Below the pieces are notes generated by a model. It did not search any database and was not told the DNA's origin. It saw nothing but the letters and a program-made list of their open reading frames with translations. Below are positions 26,210 through 34,652 of a stretch of 64,000 bases of DNA, one piece after another (the first letter of the stretch is position 1; every line of letters begins with the position of its first letter). Source of the stretch: SHZL01 sp963784425. GTDB taxonomy: Bacteria; Pseudomonadota; Gammaproteobacteria; Xanthomonadales; SZUA-36. Made by a program: the position numbers and the translations under genes. Location of the stretch: the NCBI GenBank assembly GCA_963784425.1, contig CAWARM010000015.1, forward strand, positions 1 to 64,000, written 5' to 3'.

Positions 26210-27991
26210 TCAGGGTCGCCAGTCGATGGAGTAGGCATCGAGGTAGGTATCGACGGCCGCACTGACGGTCGGGTGGAAACAGGCGGCCCCGAGCTGGTCG
26301 AACAGTTCGAAACGTTTCAGCTTGTCCTTGACCGGGTCTTTCATCTCGGCAAAGTGCAGTTCGATCTGCGCGGCCTGCAGTGCCCGGTAAAGCTCGGCCA
26401 GCATGTCCGACGAGGTTACGTCCACACTGGTGACCGGCTCGGCCGCAACGATCACGCGCTGAACAGGCATTGTCGATTCAGCCACCGCCTGCAGCACGCG
26501 CTGCTGGAACTGCTCCGCATTGGCGAAAAACAGCGGTGCATCCCAGCGAAACAGGACCAATCCCGGAATCAGCCGGGCCGCGGGAAAACGCACGATATCG
26601 TGGTAGCCGCGCATGCCGTCCACCCGGCCCAGGACCGTGGAGTACGGCCGCCAGCCGTCCCACAGGAATTCGATGACCGCAATGATGATTGCCAATCCAA
26701 TGCCGGGAATCGCGCCCAAGGTAACCACGCCGGCAGCGCAAACCATCGACAGCCAGAACTCCCAGCGCTGGATGCGCCAGATGCGACGGAGGTCTTTGAA
26801 TTCGAACAGGCCAATGGCCGAGGTGATCACTACCGCCGCGAGTGCGCTGTTGGGCAAGTTTTGCAGCAGGTCAGGAGCGAGCAAGAGCAGGAGTGCCACC
26901 ATCAGCGCGCCAACCACGCCGGTGAGTTGCGTTTTTGCCCCTGAGGCCTCCGCCACCGGCGTGCGCGAAGCGCTGCTGCTGACCGGAAAACCCTGGAAGA
27001 ATCCGGCCGCAAAGTTGGCCGCACCGAGGCCGATCATTTCCTGGTTCGGATCGACGAACGTCTTGCTCCTGGCCGCCAGGCTGCGTGAAAGGACGCTGGT
27101 ATCGGCGAAAGACACCAGTGCCACCGCACACCCGCCGATGATCACCGTACTCAAATCGGTGAAACCAATCCACGGCAGGGCAAATGACGGCAACCCCTGC
27201 GGCAGCGAACCGAGTACTTTCACCCCCGCGCCGGTGCCGAGGTCAAAAACTCCGACCACGAGGGTGGCTGCCACCACCGCCAGCAGGATACCGGGGACCC
27301 GCGGGAAGCGCTTGAGCAAAATGATCGTGGCCAGTGCACCCGCGCCAATGCCCAAGGCGGCCCGGTTGACCTGGCCATCAAGCACAGATTGTGCGATACG
27401 GGCGAGATCTCTCAACGGCCCGGTCTGCTCAATGGAGAACCCGAGCAGCTTGGGTAACTGACTGATCAGCACCACGAGCGCAATGCCATTCATGTACCCA
27501 TAGCGAATGGGTTTGGATAACAACTCAGTGATAAACCCGAGGCGCAGAATGCCAAGAACTATGCACACCAGGCCGGAAACCACTGCCATCAGACCCGCGA
27601 CCGCCACGGCCCGCATCGGGTCGCCGGCAGACAGCGGCAATACCACGGCAAGTATCAGCGCAGCCAGGGACGAATCCGGCCCGAGTACCAGGATGCGGCT
27701 GGGACCGAACAGCGCATACACCAGCAGGGGAATGATCGTGGCATACAGGCCATAGATGCCCGGCACGCCCGAGGCTACGGCGTAGGCAATGCCGACCGGC
27801 ACCAGCATGGTCGTGAGTACCAGGCCGGCAACGAAATCGCGCGGCAGCCAGGCGGCCTGGTAGTGACGCAGCATGGCCAGCCCCGGCAACCGGTGTTGCC
27901 AGCCACTGCGCTCGCTGCCGGCTGGCACGGTCACGCGCCCTGGCTCGGGACCGGGCTCAGGGCCTGAATCAGCGCGTGGCAAGGTGCTCAT
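26210..27991 (-). CDS. SulP-family anion transporter with STAS domain
   Basis: A 593-residue intact SulP transporter: membrane domain about residues 30-430 (LPRDFVAGLVLTTMLVPVGIAYA at the start) and a C-terminal STAS domain at about 455-570. The substrate is unknown (sulfate, bicarbonate or another anion). Its start overlaps the stop of the ABC exporter gene by 4 bases (ATGA), and CHAD and K+ channel genes follow closely, so the four are probably one operon. It is the third SulP protein in the window and is not a recent copy of the other two. Confidence 0.88.
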   Translation of the reverse strand: MSTLPRADSGPEPGPEPGRVTVPAGSERSGWQHRLPGLAMLRHYQAAWLPRDFVAGLVLTTMLVPVGIAYAVASGVPGIYGLYATIIPLLVYALFGPSRILVLGPDSSLAALILAVVLPLSAGDPMRAVAVAGLMAVVSGLVCIVLGILRLGFITELLSKPIRYGYMNGIALVVLISQLPKLLGFSIEQTGPLRDLARIAQSVLDGQVNRAALGIGAGALATIILLKRFPRVPGILLAVVAATLVVGVFDLGTGAGVKVLGSLPQGLPSFALPWIGFTDLSTVIIGGCAVALVSFADTSVLSRSLAARSKTFVDPNQEMIGLGAANFAAGFFQGFPVSSSASRTPVAEASGAKTQLTGVVGALMVALLLLLAPDLLQNLPNSALAAVVITSAIGLFEFKDLRRIWRIQRWEFWLSMVCAAGVVTLGAIPGIGLAIIIAVIEFLWDGWRPYSTVLGRVDGMRGYHDIVRFPAARLIPGLVLFRWDAPLFFANAEQFQQRVLQAVAESTMPVQRVIVAAEPVTSVDVTSSDMLAELYRALQAAQIELHFAEMKDPVKDKLKRFELFDQLGAACFHPTVSAAVDTYLDAYSIDWRP

Positions 27992-30231
27992 GGCACGGCG
28001 GAAGCGGTGGCATCGGCAGCGCCATGGCGGACTTTCAGTTGCTGCTGCAGGGTGGCAAGAATCCCCGGATAGCGCTCAAGCAGACGCTGGAACAAAGTAC
28101 GGCGCAGCGTAAGGAAGACTGTTGCGGCCTCGGAGGTCACGGTGGCATTTCGCGGGCTGTCCTGCAGCAAGGCAACTTCCCCGAAATTATCGCCGTCCTG
28201 CAGCACCGCAAGCGTGTGCTCAATGCCGTCGTCGCTGGTTGCGGAGACGCGTACCCGGCCACGTGCGATGACGTAGAACTTGTCGCCCACGTCGAACTGA
28301 CGAAACACGACGGCGCCGGGGGCGGCCTCCTCAATGCGGAAAAGCCCGGCAATCTGCTCACACATCGCTGCATCCAGGTCTTTGAAGATGCCAATGCGCC
28401 GCAGGCTGGCCGGGTCGACCCGTGCGTGCGCTCCGTCTTCTGAGAACTCCACGGCATTCTGCTTGGCCCACAGGTCCGCATAGATCCCGCCGGACGCAAG
28501 GAGTTCGCGGTGGTTGCCTGTTTCCATGAGGCGACCCTCACTGAAGACAAAAATGCGATCGTAGTTGACCAACGGACCCAGGCGGTGCGTGACCGTGATG
28601 GTCGTCTGTGCGCCTGCGAGGTGATCCAGCGTCGCGTTGATCGCCGATTCGGTCGAGGGATCAAGCGCGGAAGTGGCCTCATCAAGCACCAGGATGCTCG
28701 GGTGGCGGATCAGCGCGCGGGCGATCGCCAGGCGCTGACGCTGGCCACCGGAAAGGCGGCTGCCGTTCTCACCCACCGGGGAGTCGTAACCCTGCGGCAT
28801 GGCCAGGATGGTGCCATGCAGTTCGGCGAGACGACACGCCGCTTCCACCTCCTCGTCGGTGGCATCAGCGCGGCCCATGCGCACATTCTCCCGCACGGTC
28901 GTGTTGAACAGCACGTTGTCCTGGAAGACGACACCCATGCGCGCAGCCAACGACTCCAGGGTGGCATCACGCAAGTCAATGCCATCGTAGCAAACGCGAC
29001 CCTGGTCGGGATCGAAGAAGCGCAGGATGAGGTTGAGGCAGGTGCTCTTGCCGCAGCCACTGGCTCCCACGAACGCGACCCGCGCCCCCGTGGGAATTTC
29101 GAGCGAGACCTCGTCGAGGTTGCGGCGCTCCCCGGTATAGCTGAACGAGACATTCTCGAGTCGGATTGCCGTCATCAACGGCTGCAACTCAACCGCGCCG
29201 GACCGCTCCGTGACGCGTGGCGGCGCATCCAGCAATTGATGGATGCGCTCCAGTCCGGTCGTTGCCTGCAGCAGCGTCGGCGCAAAACTCGAAAGCGTCA
29301 TCACGGCGCCGCTGACATTGAGGAAAAGCATGTTGAAGGCAACCAACGCCCCTACCGACAGCTCACCCCGGAAAGCCAGATAGCCACCAACGGTAAGCAC
29401 CAGCACGTTAAACAGCCCCATGCCGATGTTGGGCGTGCGCTCGGTGGCATAACAGTAGAAGCCAAAGGAAGTGCCCCAGTTGCGGATCTTCTGCGACTGC
29501 GCGTGGAACTGGGTCAACGCCGTCTCCTGCAAGGAGAAGGCCTTGATGACTCGCTGCGCCTGCAGATTCTCCTGCACCATGCTGGCGAGCACGCCCTGCT
29601 CCCGGCGTAACTGGGAGCCCGCGGTCAGCGCACGCGGTCCCAGGATACGCGGCCCAAGTATGCAGAACGGCAGCGCAAGGAAGAGCAGCAGCGCGAGTTT
29701 CCATTCCAGCACGAACAACACCGTGCTGCTCACCAGGATGTTGGCACTAGCCAGGAATGCCATCGGCAGGCCAAGTACCATCACATTCTCAACCGCCGCA
29801 AGATCGGTTGTGAAGCGCGACAGCAGGTCACCCGAGCGCATGCGGCCGAAGAAATCCATCGACTGCCGCTGCAAGTGGCCGTACATCCGGATGCGGAAAT
29901 CGTGCAGCACCTGGCCACCCAGCCACGCATAGAGAAAGTCGCGACCGACCGCGCTGGCGACAGACACGACGAAGGCCACCACGAGGACGCCCAGGATGAG
30001 GATAAACGCGTGCCAATTTTTCGGTTCGATGGCCTCGTCCACCAGGAATTTCAGGCTCAGCGGGAGAATGGTTTCGTAGGCAACGTCGATGAGCAGAGCC
30101 ACGACCAGCAATGTGGTCGCGAGGCGAAACTGTGCAAGTTTGTGGAACAGGTTGCGCAGCGTTTCGCCCACTGTCAGTGCGGTAGTCTGTTCCGCGTTTG
30201 CTGGCTCGGCAGGTGACACGTCTTTGCTCAT
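27988..30231 (-). CDS. ABC exporter with C-terminal cyclic-nucleotide-binding domain
   Basis: A 747-residue fusion. Six-helix type I exporter membrane domain at about residues 35-330, nucleotide-binding domain with Walker A GASGCGKST near 388-396, signature LSGGQRQRLA near 492 and Walker B ILVLDEATSALD, then a cNMP-binding (Crp-like beta-roll) domain at about 610-735 with the FGEVALLQDSPRNATVT phosphate-binding cassette. The last part suggests export controlled by cAMP or a similar ligand. As a half transporter it would act as a homodimer. Substrate unknown; lipids, peptides or drugs are typical of the family. It heads the operon SulP-CHAD-K+ channel. Confidence 0.87.
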   Translation of the reverse strand: MSKDVSPAEPANAEQTTALTVGETLRNLFHKLAQFRLATTLLVVALLIDVAYETILPLSLKFLVDEAIEPKNWHAFILILGVLVVAFVVSVASAVGRDFLYAWLGGQVLHDFRIRMYGHLQRQSMDFFGRMRSGDLLSRFTTDLAAVENVMVLGLPMAFLASANILVSSTVLFVLEWKLALLLFLALPFCILGPRILGPRALTAGSQLRREQGVLASMVQENLQAQRVIKAFSLQETALTQFHAQSQKIRNWGTSFGFYCYATERTPNIGMGLFNVLVLTVGGYLAFRGELSVGALVAFNMLFLNVSGAVMTLSSFAPTLLQATTGLERIHQLLDAPPRVTERSGAVELQPLMTAIRLENVSFSYTGERRNLDEVSLEIPTGARVAFVGASGCGKSTCLNLILRFFDPDQGRVCYDGIDLRDATLESLAARMGVVFQDNVLFNTTVRENVRMGRADATDEEVEAACRLAELHGTILAMPQGYDSPVGENGSRLSGGQRQRLAIARALIRHPSILVLDEATSALDPSTESAINATLDHLAGAQTTITVTHRLGPLVNYDRIFVFSEGRLMETGNHRELLASGGIYADLWAKQNAVEFSEDGAHARVDPASLRRIGIFKDLDAAMCEQIAGLFRIEEAAPGAVVFRQFDVGDKFYVIARGRVRVSATSDDGIEHTLAVLQDGDNFGEVALLQDSPRNATVTSEAATVFLTLRRTLFQRLLERYPGILATLQQQLKVRHGAADATASAVP

Positions 30232-30328
30232 CGGGGGTATCCAGCTGAAAGATTAGCGCAAAGCGCCATCAACCACACTATCCAGCCCTCATCAGGTACA
30301 ATCTTACCGGGCAGTAATGGAGGTTTGC

Positions 30329-30607
30329 ATGAAGGATCCATCACACGGTGAAGGTACCATTCAGGCTTTGCTGGACAGGCTCAACAATTGGCGCTTGCCG
30401 CGCGCACTGGCCATGAAAGATCGGGTGGACCGCGGCGAGAAGCTGGACGAAAACGACCTGAAGTTCCTGGAGGGGGTGTTTCAGGACGCAAACCAGGTTA
30501 AGCCGTTGATTTCCAGCCACCCGGAATACCAACCGCTATTGAATCAACTGGCTGACCTGTACAGCCACATTACCCAGAAGGCTTTGGAAAATGAGCAAAA
30601 AATCTAA
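30329..30607 (+). CDS. Small hypothetical protein upstream of PPK2
   Basis: A 92-residue, mostly helical, charged cytoplasmic protein with no signal peptide or membrane segment. I do not recognise the family. GGAGG at 30319-30323 lies five bases before the ATG at 30329; an ATG at 30317 overlaps that site and is unlikely. Its 3' end overlaps the start of the polyphosphate kinase gene by 17 bases, so the two are translated from one message and the protein may be functionally tied to polyphosphate metabolism. Confidence 0.7.
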   Translation: MKDPSHGEGTIQALLDRLNNWRLPRALAMKDRVDRGEKLDENDLKFLEGVFQDANQVKPLISSHPEYQPLLNQLADLYSHITQKALENEQKI

Positions 30608-31454
30608 GGGCAAGAAATCTGAGAGCAAACCTGGCGACAGCAAAAAGAAAGCCGAAGGCAAACCCGCCGCCGGCGCACCGGTCGAGCTAACCGCCAAGAT
30701 GTACGCCAAAGAAATGAAAAAACTGCACATTGAGCTGGTCAAACTGCAGCAATGGGTGGTCAAGGAAGGGCTCAAGGTGTGCATCGTCTTCGAAGGCCGC
30801 GACGGCGCCGGCAAGGGTGGCACCATCAAGGCCATCACCGAGCGGGTCAGCCCGCGCATTTTCCGCGTCATAGCGCTGCCGGCGCCAACCGAACGGGAGA
30901 AAAGCCAGATGTACGTACAGCGGTACATTCAGCACTTTCCCGCGGCCGGCGAAGTCGTCATCATGGATCGCAGCTGGTACAACCGCGCGGGCGTGGAACG
31001 GGTCATGGGCTTCTGCACGCCGGAGCAGACCAGGCGCTTCCTCAGCATGTTGCCGCTGTTTGAAAAAGCCATGGTCGACTCCGGCATCATCCTGATCAAG
31101 TACTGGCTGGAAGTCAGCCCGGAAGAACAGACACGCCGCCTGGAGTCGCGCATTTACGACGGGCGCAAGATCTGGAAGCTCTCGCCCATGGATCTGAAGT
31201 CCTACAGCCGATGGTTCGATTACTCGCGCGCTCGTGATGACATGTTCAAAGCCACGGACACCGGTTTCGCACCCTGGTACGTGGTGAACACCGATGACAA
31301 GGAACGTGGCCGGCTCAATCTCATCAGCCACTTGTTGAGTTGCGTACCCTACCAGGAGTTGCCGCAGGAAAAAATCAAGCTGCCCGCGCGGGGGAAACGC
31401 GGCGACTACAAGGACTTTGATTATCCCTTCAAGTATGTGAAGGAAAAGTTCTGA
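30591..31454 (+). CDS. ppk2: Polyphosphate kinase 2 (PPK2)
   Basis: A 287-residue PPK2 that transfers phosphate between polyphosphate and nucleotides. After a lysine/serine-rich N-terminal extension of about 35 residues comes the P-loop kinase core: Walker A GRDGAGKGG at about 69-77, the DRSWYNRAG Walker B/lid motif at about 125-133 and LEVSPEEQTRRLESR further on. This is a one-domain PPK2, but whether it uses nucleoside mono- or diphosphates is not clear. The CHAD protein encoded nearby supports a local polyphosphate function. Confidence 0.93.
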   Translation: MSKKSKGKKSESKPGDSKKKAEGKPAAGAPVELTAKMYAKEMKKLHIELVKLQQWVVKEGLKVCIVFEGRDGAGKGGTIKAITERVSPRIFRVIALPAPTEREKSQMYVQRYIQHFPAAGEVVIMDRSWYNRAGVERVMGFCTPEQTRRFLSMLPLFEKAMVDSGIILIKYWLEVSPEEQTRRLESRIYDGRKIWKLSPMDLKSYSRWFDYSRARDDMFKATDTGFAPWYVVNTDDKERGRLNLISHLLSCVPYQELPQEKIKLPARGKRGDYKDFDYPFKYVKEKF

Positions 31455-31459
31455 AAGGT

Positions 31460-31486
31460 GGGCGGGGCCGGTCTCCGGTCCCGCCC
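31460..31486. terminator. Bidirectional GC-rich hairpin between convergent genes
   Basis: GGGCGGGGCCGG (31460-31471) pairs with CCGGTCCCGCCC (31475-31486) with one G-T pair and a 3-base loop. It lies between the convergent PPK2 and DUF2950 genes. There is no strong T-tract, so it may be a weak or factor-assisted terminator. Confidence 0.5.
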
Positions 31487-31515
31487 ATGGCTGTTCTTCA
31501 GGCCATTCTTATGGT

Positions 31516-32482
31516 CTATTCTTCGGGTTGCGCTTCGGGACCTTCTTCGACTTCCAGCACGGTGTCACCCGTGGGGGCCCAGCTCTCGTCGGGATCAAAG
31601 CTGGTGATCGCGGCCACTGCCTGCTCGGTATCAGCTCCCAGGTCCTTCTGAAAGACGATCCCGCGTTGGTTGATCACGAAGGTCATAATCCCTGAGTTTC
31701 CATACGTGGCCGGCCAGGCGACCGCCGCGAAACCGTCGGTCATCAGGCCGGTTTCGTCCAGGTAGTTCTTGACGCCGCCCGGAGCGTTTTCACCCTGGCT
31801 GGTGAGCATCCGGTAGAAATAGCCGAAGAAGGGGTGCGGCTCCGACCCCCAGGAGTCAGACTCAGCGAGCAGATCGCCCAGTGGGCTCAGCTCCTCTTCG
31901 TCTTCGGAGCTCCAGTACAGGCCGTCGTGCTTGCCTTCGCTGCTGCGGAATTTCTGGGCATAGGCCGGCAGGTTTCCGTCGCGGGGCACGCTTAAGTATT
32001 CCTGCTGGGCGCCCACCAGCTCGTGCAATGCGGTCAGGGTCCACAACTCGTTGCGGCCTATCCTGCGGTTAAGTAACTCCTCGCGGCCCTCGACGATATC
32101 GAAGCGCCAGCCTTTCCCATCCCGCACCAGCGGAATCGGCCACGACCAGGCATTGTCACCCAAGCAGAGCGATTTTCGTGTTCTCATCGAAATCCTCGAA
32201 TTTCACCCCCGCCTGGATCATTTCTCCAACCCGGGCGTAGTCTTCGCGGTCCTGGTCATCGTCGCCTGACAGGAGCACATCGGCACTGCCAGGACCGAAG
32301 ACCTCTTCGAGGCGTTTGACGTCACTCTTGCCAATCAGACTGGCCAGCTCCTGGATTGCCGCTTCGGGGCTGTCAAATACCACGGGTGACTGCTTGGCGC
32401 AGCCGGACACCAGCAGCGACAGTAGTATCGCCGGCAGTGCCATGGAACAGGCCCGAAAAAACTGTGTAGTTTGTGAATTCAT
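31516..32482 (-). pseudogene. DUF2950 lipoprotein, one frameshift
   Basis: A DUF2950 protein of about 321 residues when repaired, with a lipoprotein signal peptide (LLVSGC lipobox near residue 27). The N-terminal part (32482 to about 32160) runs DENTKIALLG then a premature stop; the rest (ending 31516) continues from DNAWSWPIPLVRDGKGWRFDI. Removing one base from the CCC at 32159-32161 joins them exactly. DUF2950 function is unknown; genes of this family commonly stand beside DUF3300 genes, as here. The start is an ATG one base after the DUF3300 stop; a GTG at 32485 is also in frame. A sequencing error is the most likely cause of the break. Confidence 0.75.
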
Positions 32483-32484
32483 CA

Positions 32485-33924
32485 CTATCCCCTCCTTCCG
32501 CCGCCGCGCGAACCGCCACCGCCACCGCGCGAACCACCATAGGAAGACGTACCCCTGCTGGAGGCGCCGCGGGAACTGGACATGCGATCACTCGATGGAG
32601 TGCGCGAACCACTGAAGGCTGAACCGCCACCGGACGACTGGCTGCTTTTGGCCCCGGGACTGCGCGATGGATTGTAGGCTGAACTGCCGGCGGACTGGCT
32701 GCGATTAGCCGACGAGGCGCGAGTGCCCTGGGAAGCGGCGCTGCGATTTTGGGCCTGTGCACCTGTACCGGCCGGGCGGTTTTGTGCTTGCGAGCCTGTA
32801 CCGCCTGCGCGGTTTTGTGCCTGTCCACCTGAGCCTGCGCGGTTTTGTGCCTGTCCACCTGCGCCCGCACGGTTGGATGCTGTTGGGCTTGTCGAACGTC
32901 CCCGGGCCTGGTCTTTGGTAACCCGGTTGGATCCCGCGCTCGCACCATTGCGTTGTGCTACGTCCTTACTCTTGTAGTCAACGCCTTTGCGGTGACTGGC
33001 GTCATGCTTCCAGCCCTCCTTGCCGCCCTGGCCTCTGTTTCCCTCTCCCCGGTTTCCCTGGCCCCGATCCCCGTTGAAATTGTTGTTGGTATTGCGATTG
33101 AATTCGTTGTGTCGGTCAATATCGATATTGACATCGTTGTGACCCCAGCCCCAGTTGGCGCCGCCCCAGATGGCGCCGCCCACCGCGACTCCGACGCCGA
33201 AGGCCAGCAGGCCGTAACCGGGTGGATAGTATGGGTACATCGCGGGGTAGTAATAGGACGGGTAACCCCAGGTGGGTCCGTAGACCACCGTCGGTGAGTA
33301 GGTCGGCACGTACACAACCTCAGGCGATGCCTGTTGGATGACAATGATCTTGTCCGGGTTCTGGGTAACCTGCTGCTGTTCGGTGGTCTGCAGGTTGCCA
33401 GAGTCATAGGCTTTTCCACGCATGATCTGGACGGTATCCATGAGGTCATTCTGCTGCGCCAGGAACGCATCGCCCAAGTCCTGCGTCCAGTCCAGGTTGT
33501 CACTCATTTGTGTAAGCACGCTGGGCAAAGTGGTCAGCGACTTGACGCTGGGGTCCCAGTCTTTGTCCAGCAAGGCCTTATCCAGTGCATCGCCTTTGAG
33601 GTCCGGTTGCTTGCTGATCCAGCGATCCGCCTCGACGATTTCGAGCGGGTAGGTCGAGGCCATCAGGATCTGCATCAACAGCGCATCCGGATACAAAGCA
33701 ATCGGCGCCACCAGTTGTTCCAGCTGTTCCGGGGTAAAAATGTCTTCAACGGGCTGTTCTGCTGCAACGTTGGTGGCCGCTGCAGCAGGTGCGATGACAG
33801 CCGGATCGCTGGCTTGCGCCAGAAGGGTGGCCGTGGTCGGCGGATCATCAGGGGCCGCGATCACGTTACCTGGTATGCCCTGCAAGGCGAACAGCATCAG
33901 GGCGCCAGTCAAGACGTGTTTCAT
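32485..33924 (-). CDS. DUF3300 secreted protein with repeat-rich C-terminus
   Basis: A 479-residue exported protein: signal peptide (about 1-23, ending VIAA), DUF3300 domain at about 60-240 (EQLEQLVAPIALYPDALLMQILMASTYP), then a Gly/Asn/Arg/Ser-rich, low-complexity tail. The tail holds four imperfect QAQNR repeats and ends in a Gly/Arg-rich stretch; it may be flexible, nucleic-acid binding or cell-wall associated, but this is a guess. Function of the family is unknown. It is followed almost without gap by DUF2950, the usual pairing. Confidence 0.85.
   Translation of the reverse strand: MKHVLTGALMLFALQGIPGNVIAAPDDPPTTATLLAQASDPAVIAPAAAATNVAAEQPVEDIFTPEQLEQLVAPIALYPDALLMQILMASTYPLEIVEADRWISKQPDLKGDALDKALLDKDWDPSVKSLTTLPSVLTQMSDNLDWTQDLGDAFLAQQNDLMDTVQIMRGKAYDSGNLQTTEQQQVTQNPDKIIVIQQASPEVVYVPTYSPTVVYGPTWGYPSYYYPAMYPYYPPGYGLLAFGVGVAVGGAIWGGANWGWGHNDVNIDIDRHNEFNRNTNNNFNGDRGQGNRGEGNRGQGGKEGWKHDASHRKGVDYKSKDVAQRNGASAGSNRVTKDQARGRSTSPTASNRAGAGGQAQNRAGSGGQAQNRAGGTGSQAQNRPAGTGAQAQNRSAASQGTRASSANRSQSAGSSAYNPSRSPGAKSSQSSGGGSAFSGSRTPSSDRMSSSRGASSRGTSSYGGSRGGGGGSRGGGRRG
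32740..32880 (-). repeat. Tandem repeat inside the DUF3300 gene
   Basis: Four imperfect in-frame units of about 30-33 bases encode AGAGGQAQNR, AGSGGQAQNR, AGGTGSQAQNR and PAGTGAQAQNR. Two adjacent units are almost identical at DNA level, so copy number may vary between strains. Confidence 0.7.
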
Positions 33925-33986
33925 TGAGATTTCTCCAGGGGCGGGGTCCGCCCGGTGCAGTTCTGGATGGTAAGAGCATGATCTAG

Positions 33987-33995
33987 ATTATACCA
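33987..33995 (-). promoter_or_regulatory. Extended -10 promoter for the DUF3300-DUF2950 operon
   Basis: On the minus strand the sequence TGGTATAAT (33995-33987) is a perfect extended -10 element, about 65 bases before the DUF3300 start. A -35 element is weak, as is common with an extended -10. Confidence 0.5.
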
Positions 33996-34142
33996 GCACA
34001 AAGCAAGCTGATCCCGGCCAAGGTCTTGCTGGCTCAGCCCTGCTCCAATACACCCCTCAATTTCAGAGTACATTGGCAATACGATTTTGCAGCTATCGAA
34101 CCGGTAAAATTACCCTGGCATTCCACAACCAGTGAGCCTCAC

Positions 34143-34649
34143 ATGAATCACAAACAATCTTCTGTGCCGTTGGCCATGCTGCTTGTGCTGCCCGGGATCG
34201 CCCAAGCCTCGATGTTCAAGGGCGAGGCGCTCGATACTGTGGCTGACGTCATGGCCTGGGTGGTGCTGATCATTGCGCCCATCATTGGCATCGCGGTGTT
34301 CTGGCTGGTGCATATCCTGCCGGAAAAGATCGCCGAACAGAGGCAACACCCGCAGGCCAAGGCCATACAGACCCTGTGCCTGCTGTCACTGGTCTTTGGC
34401 GGCCTGCTCTGGCCCATTGCCTGGCTGTGGGCCTACAGCAAGCCCGTGCTGTACAAACTGGCCTACGGCACCGATCGCGTGCCGCACGGTGAAGACGAGG
34501 CGCCCCAGCCACAAACCAGTGGCGCATTTGATGCGCGGCCGAGTGGCGCCCTTTATGCGCAAGAGTTCCAGCAACTGCGGCAACGGATCAACGAACTGGA
34601 AGCCCGGCTGACCGCAACGCCTTCCGGTCTTGATGCAGGTAGGGGCTGA
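34143..34649 (+). CDS. yiaW: YiaW-like inner-membrane protein (DUF3302)
   Basis: A 168-residue membrane protein with hydrophobic segments at about residues 10-22, 35-60 and 80-100, matching the DUF3302 family (E. coli YiaW). The C-terminal part (about 115-168) is polar with a short coiled-coil-like stretch. In E. coli yiaW sits beside yiaV, and the same order holds here, with the stop of this gene four bases before the next start. The ATG at 34143 begins a normal membrane protein; upstream in-frame sequence has no site. Role unknown, probably part of an efflux system. Confidence 0.82.
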   Translation: MNHKQSSVPLAMLLVLPGIAQASMFKGEALDTVADVMAWVVLIIAPIIGIAVFWLVHILPEKIAEQRQHPQAKAIQTLCLLSLVFGGLLWPIAWLWAYSKPVLYKLAYGTDRVPHGEDEAPQPQTSGAFDARPSGALYAQEFQQLRQRINELEARLTATPSGLDAGRG

Positions 34650-34652
34650 AGC

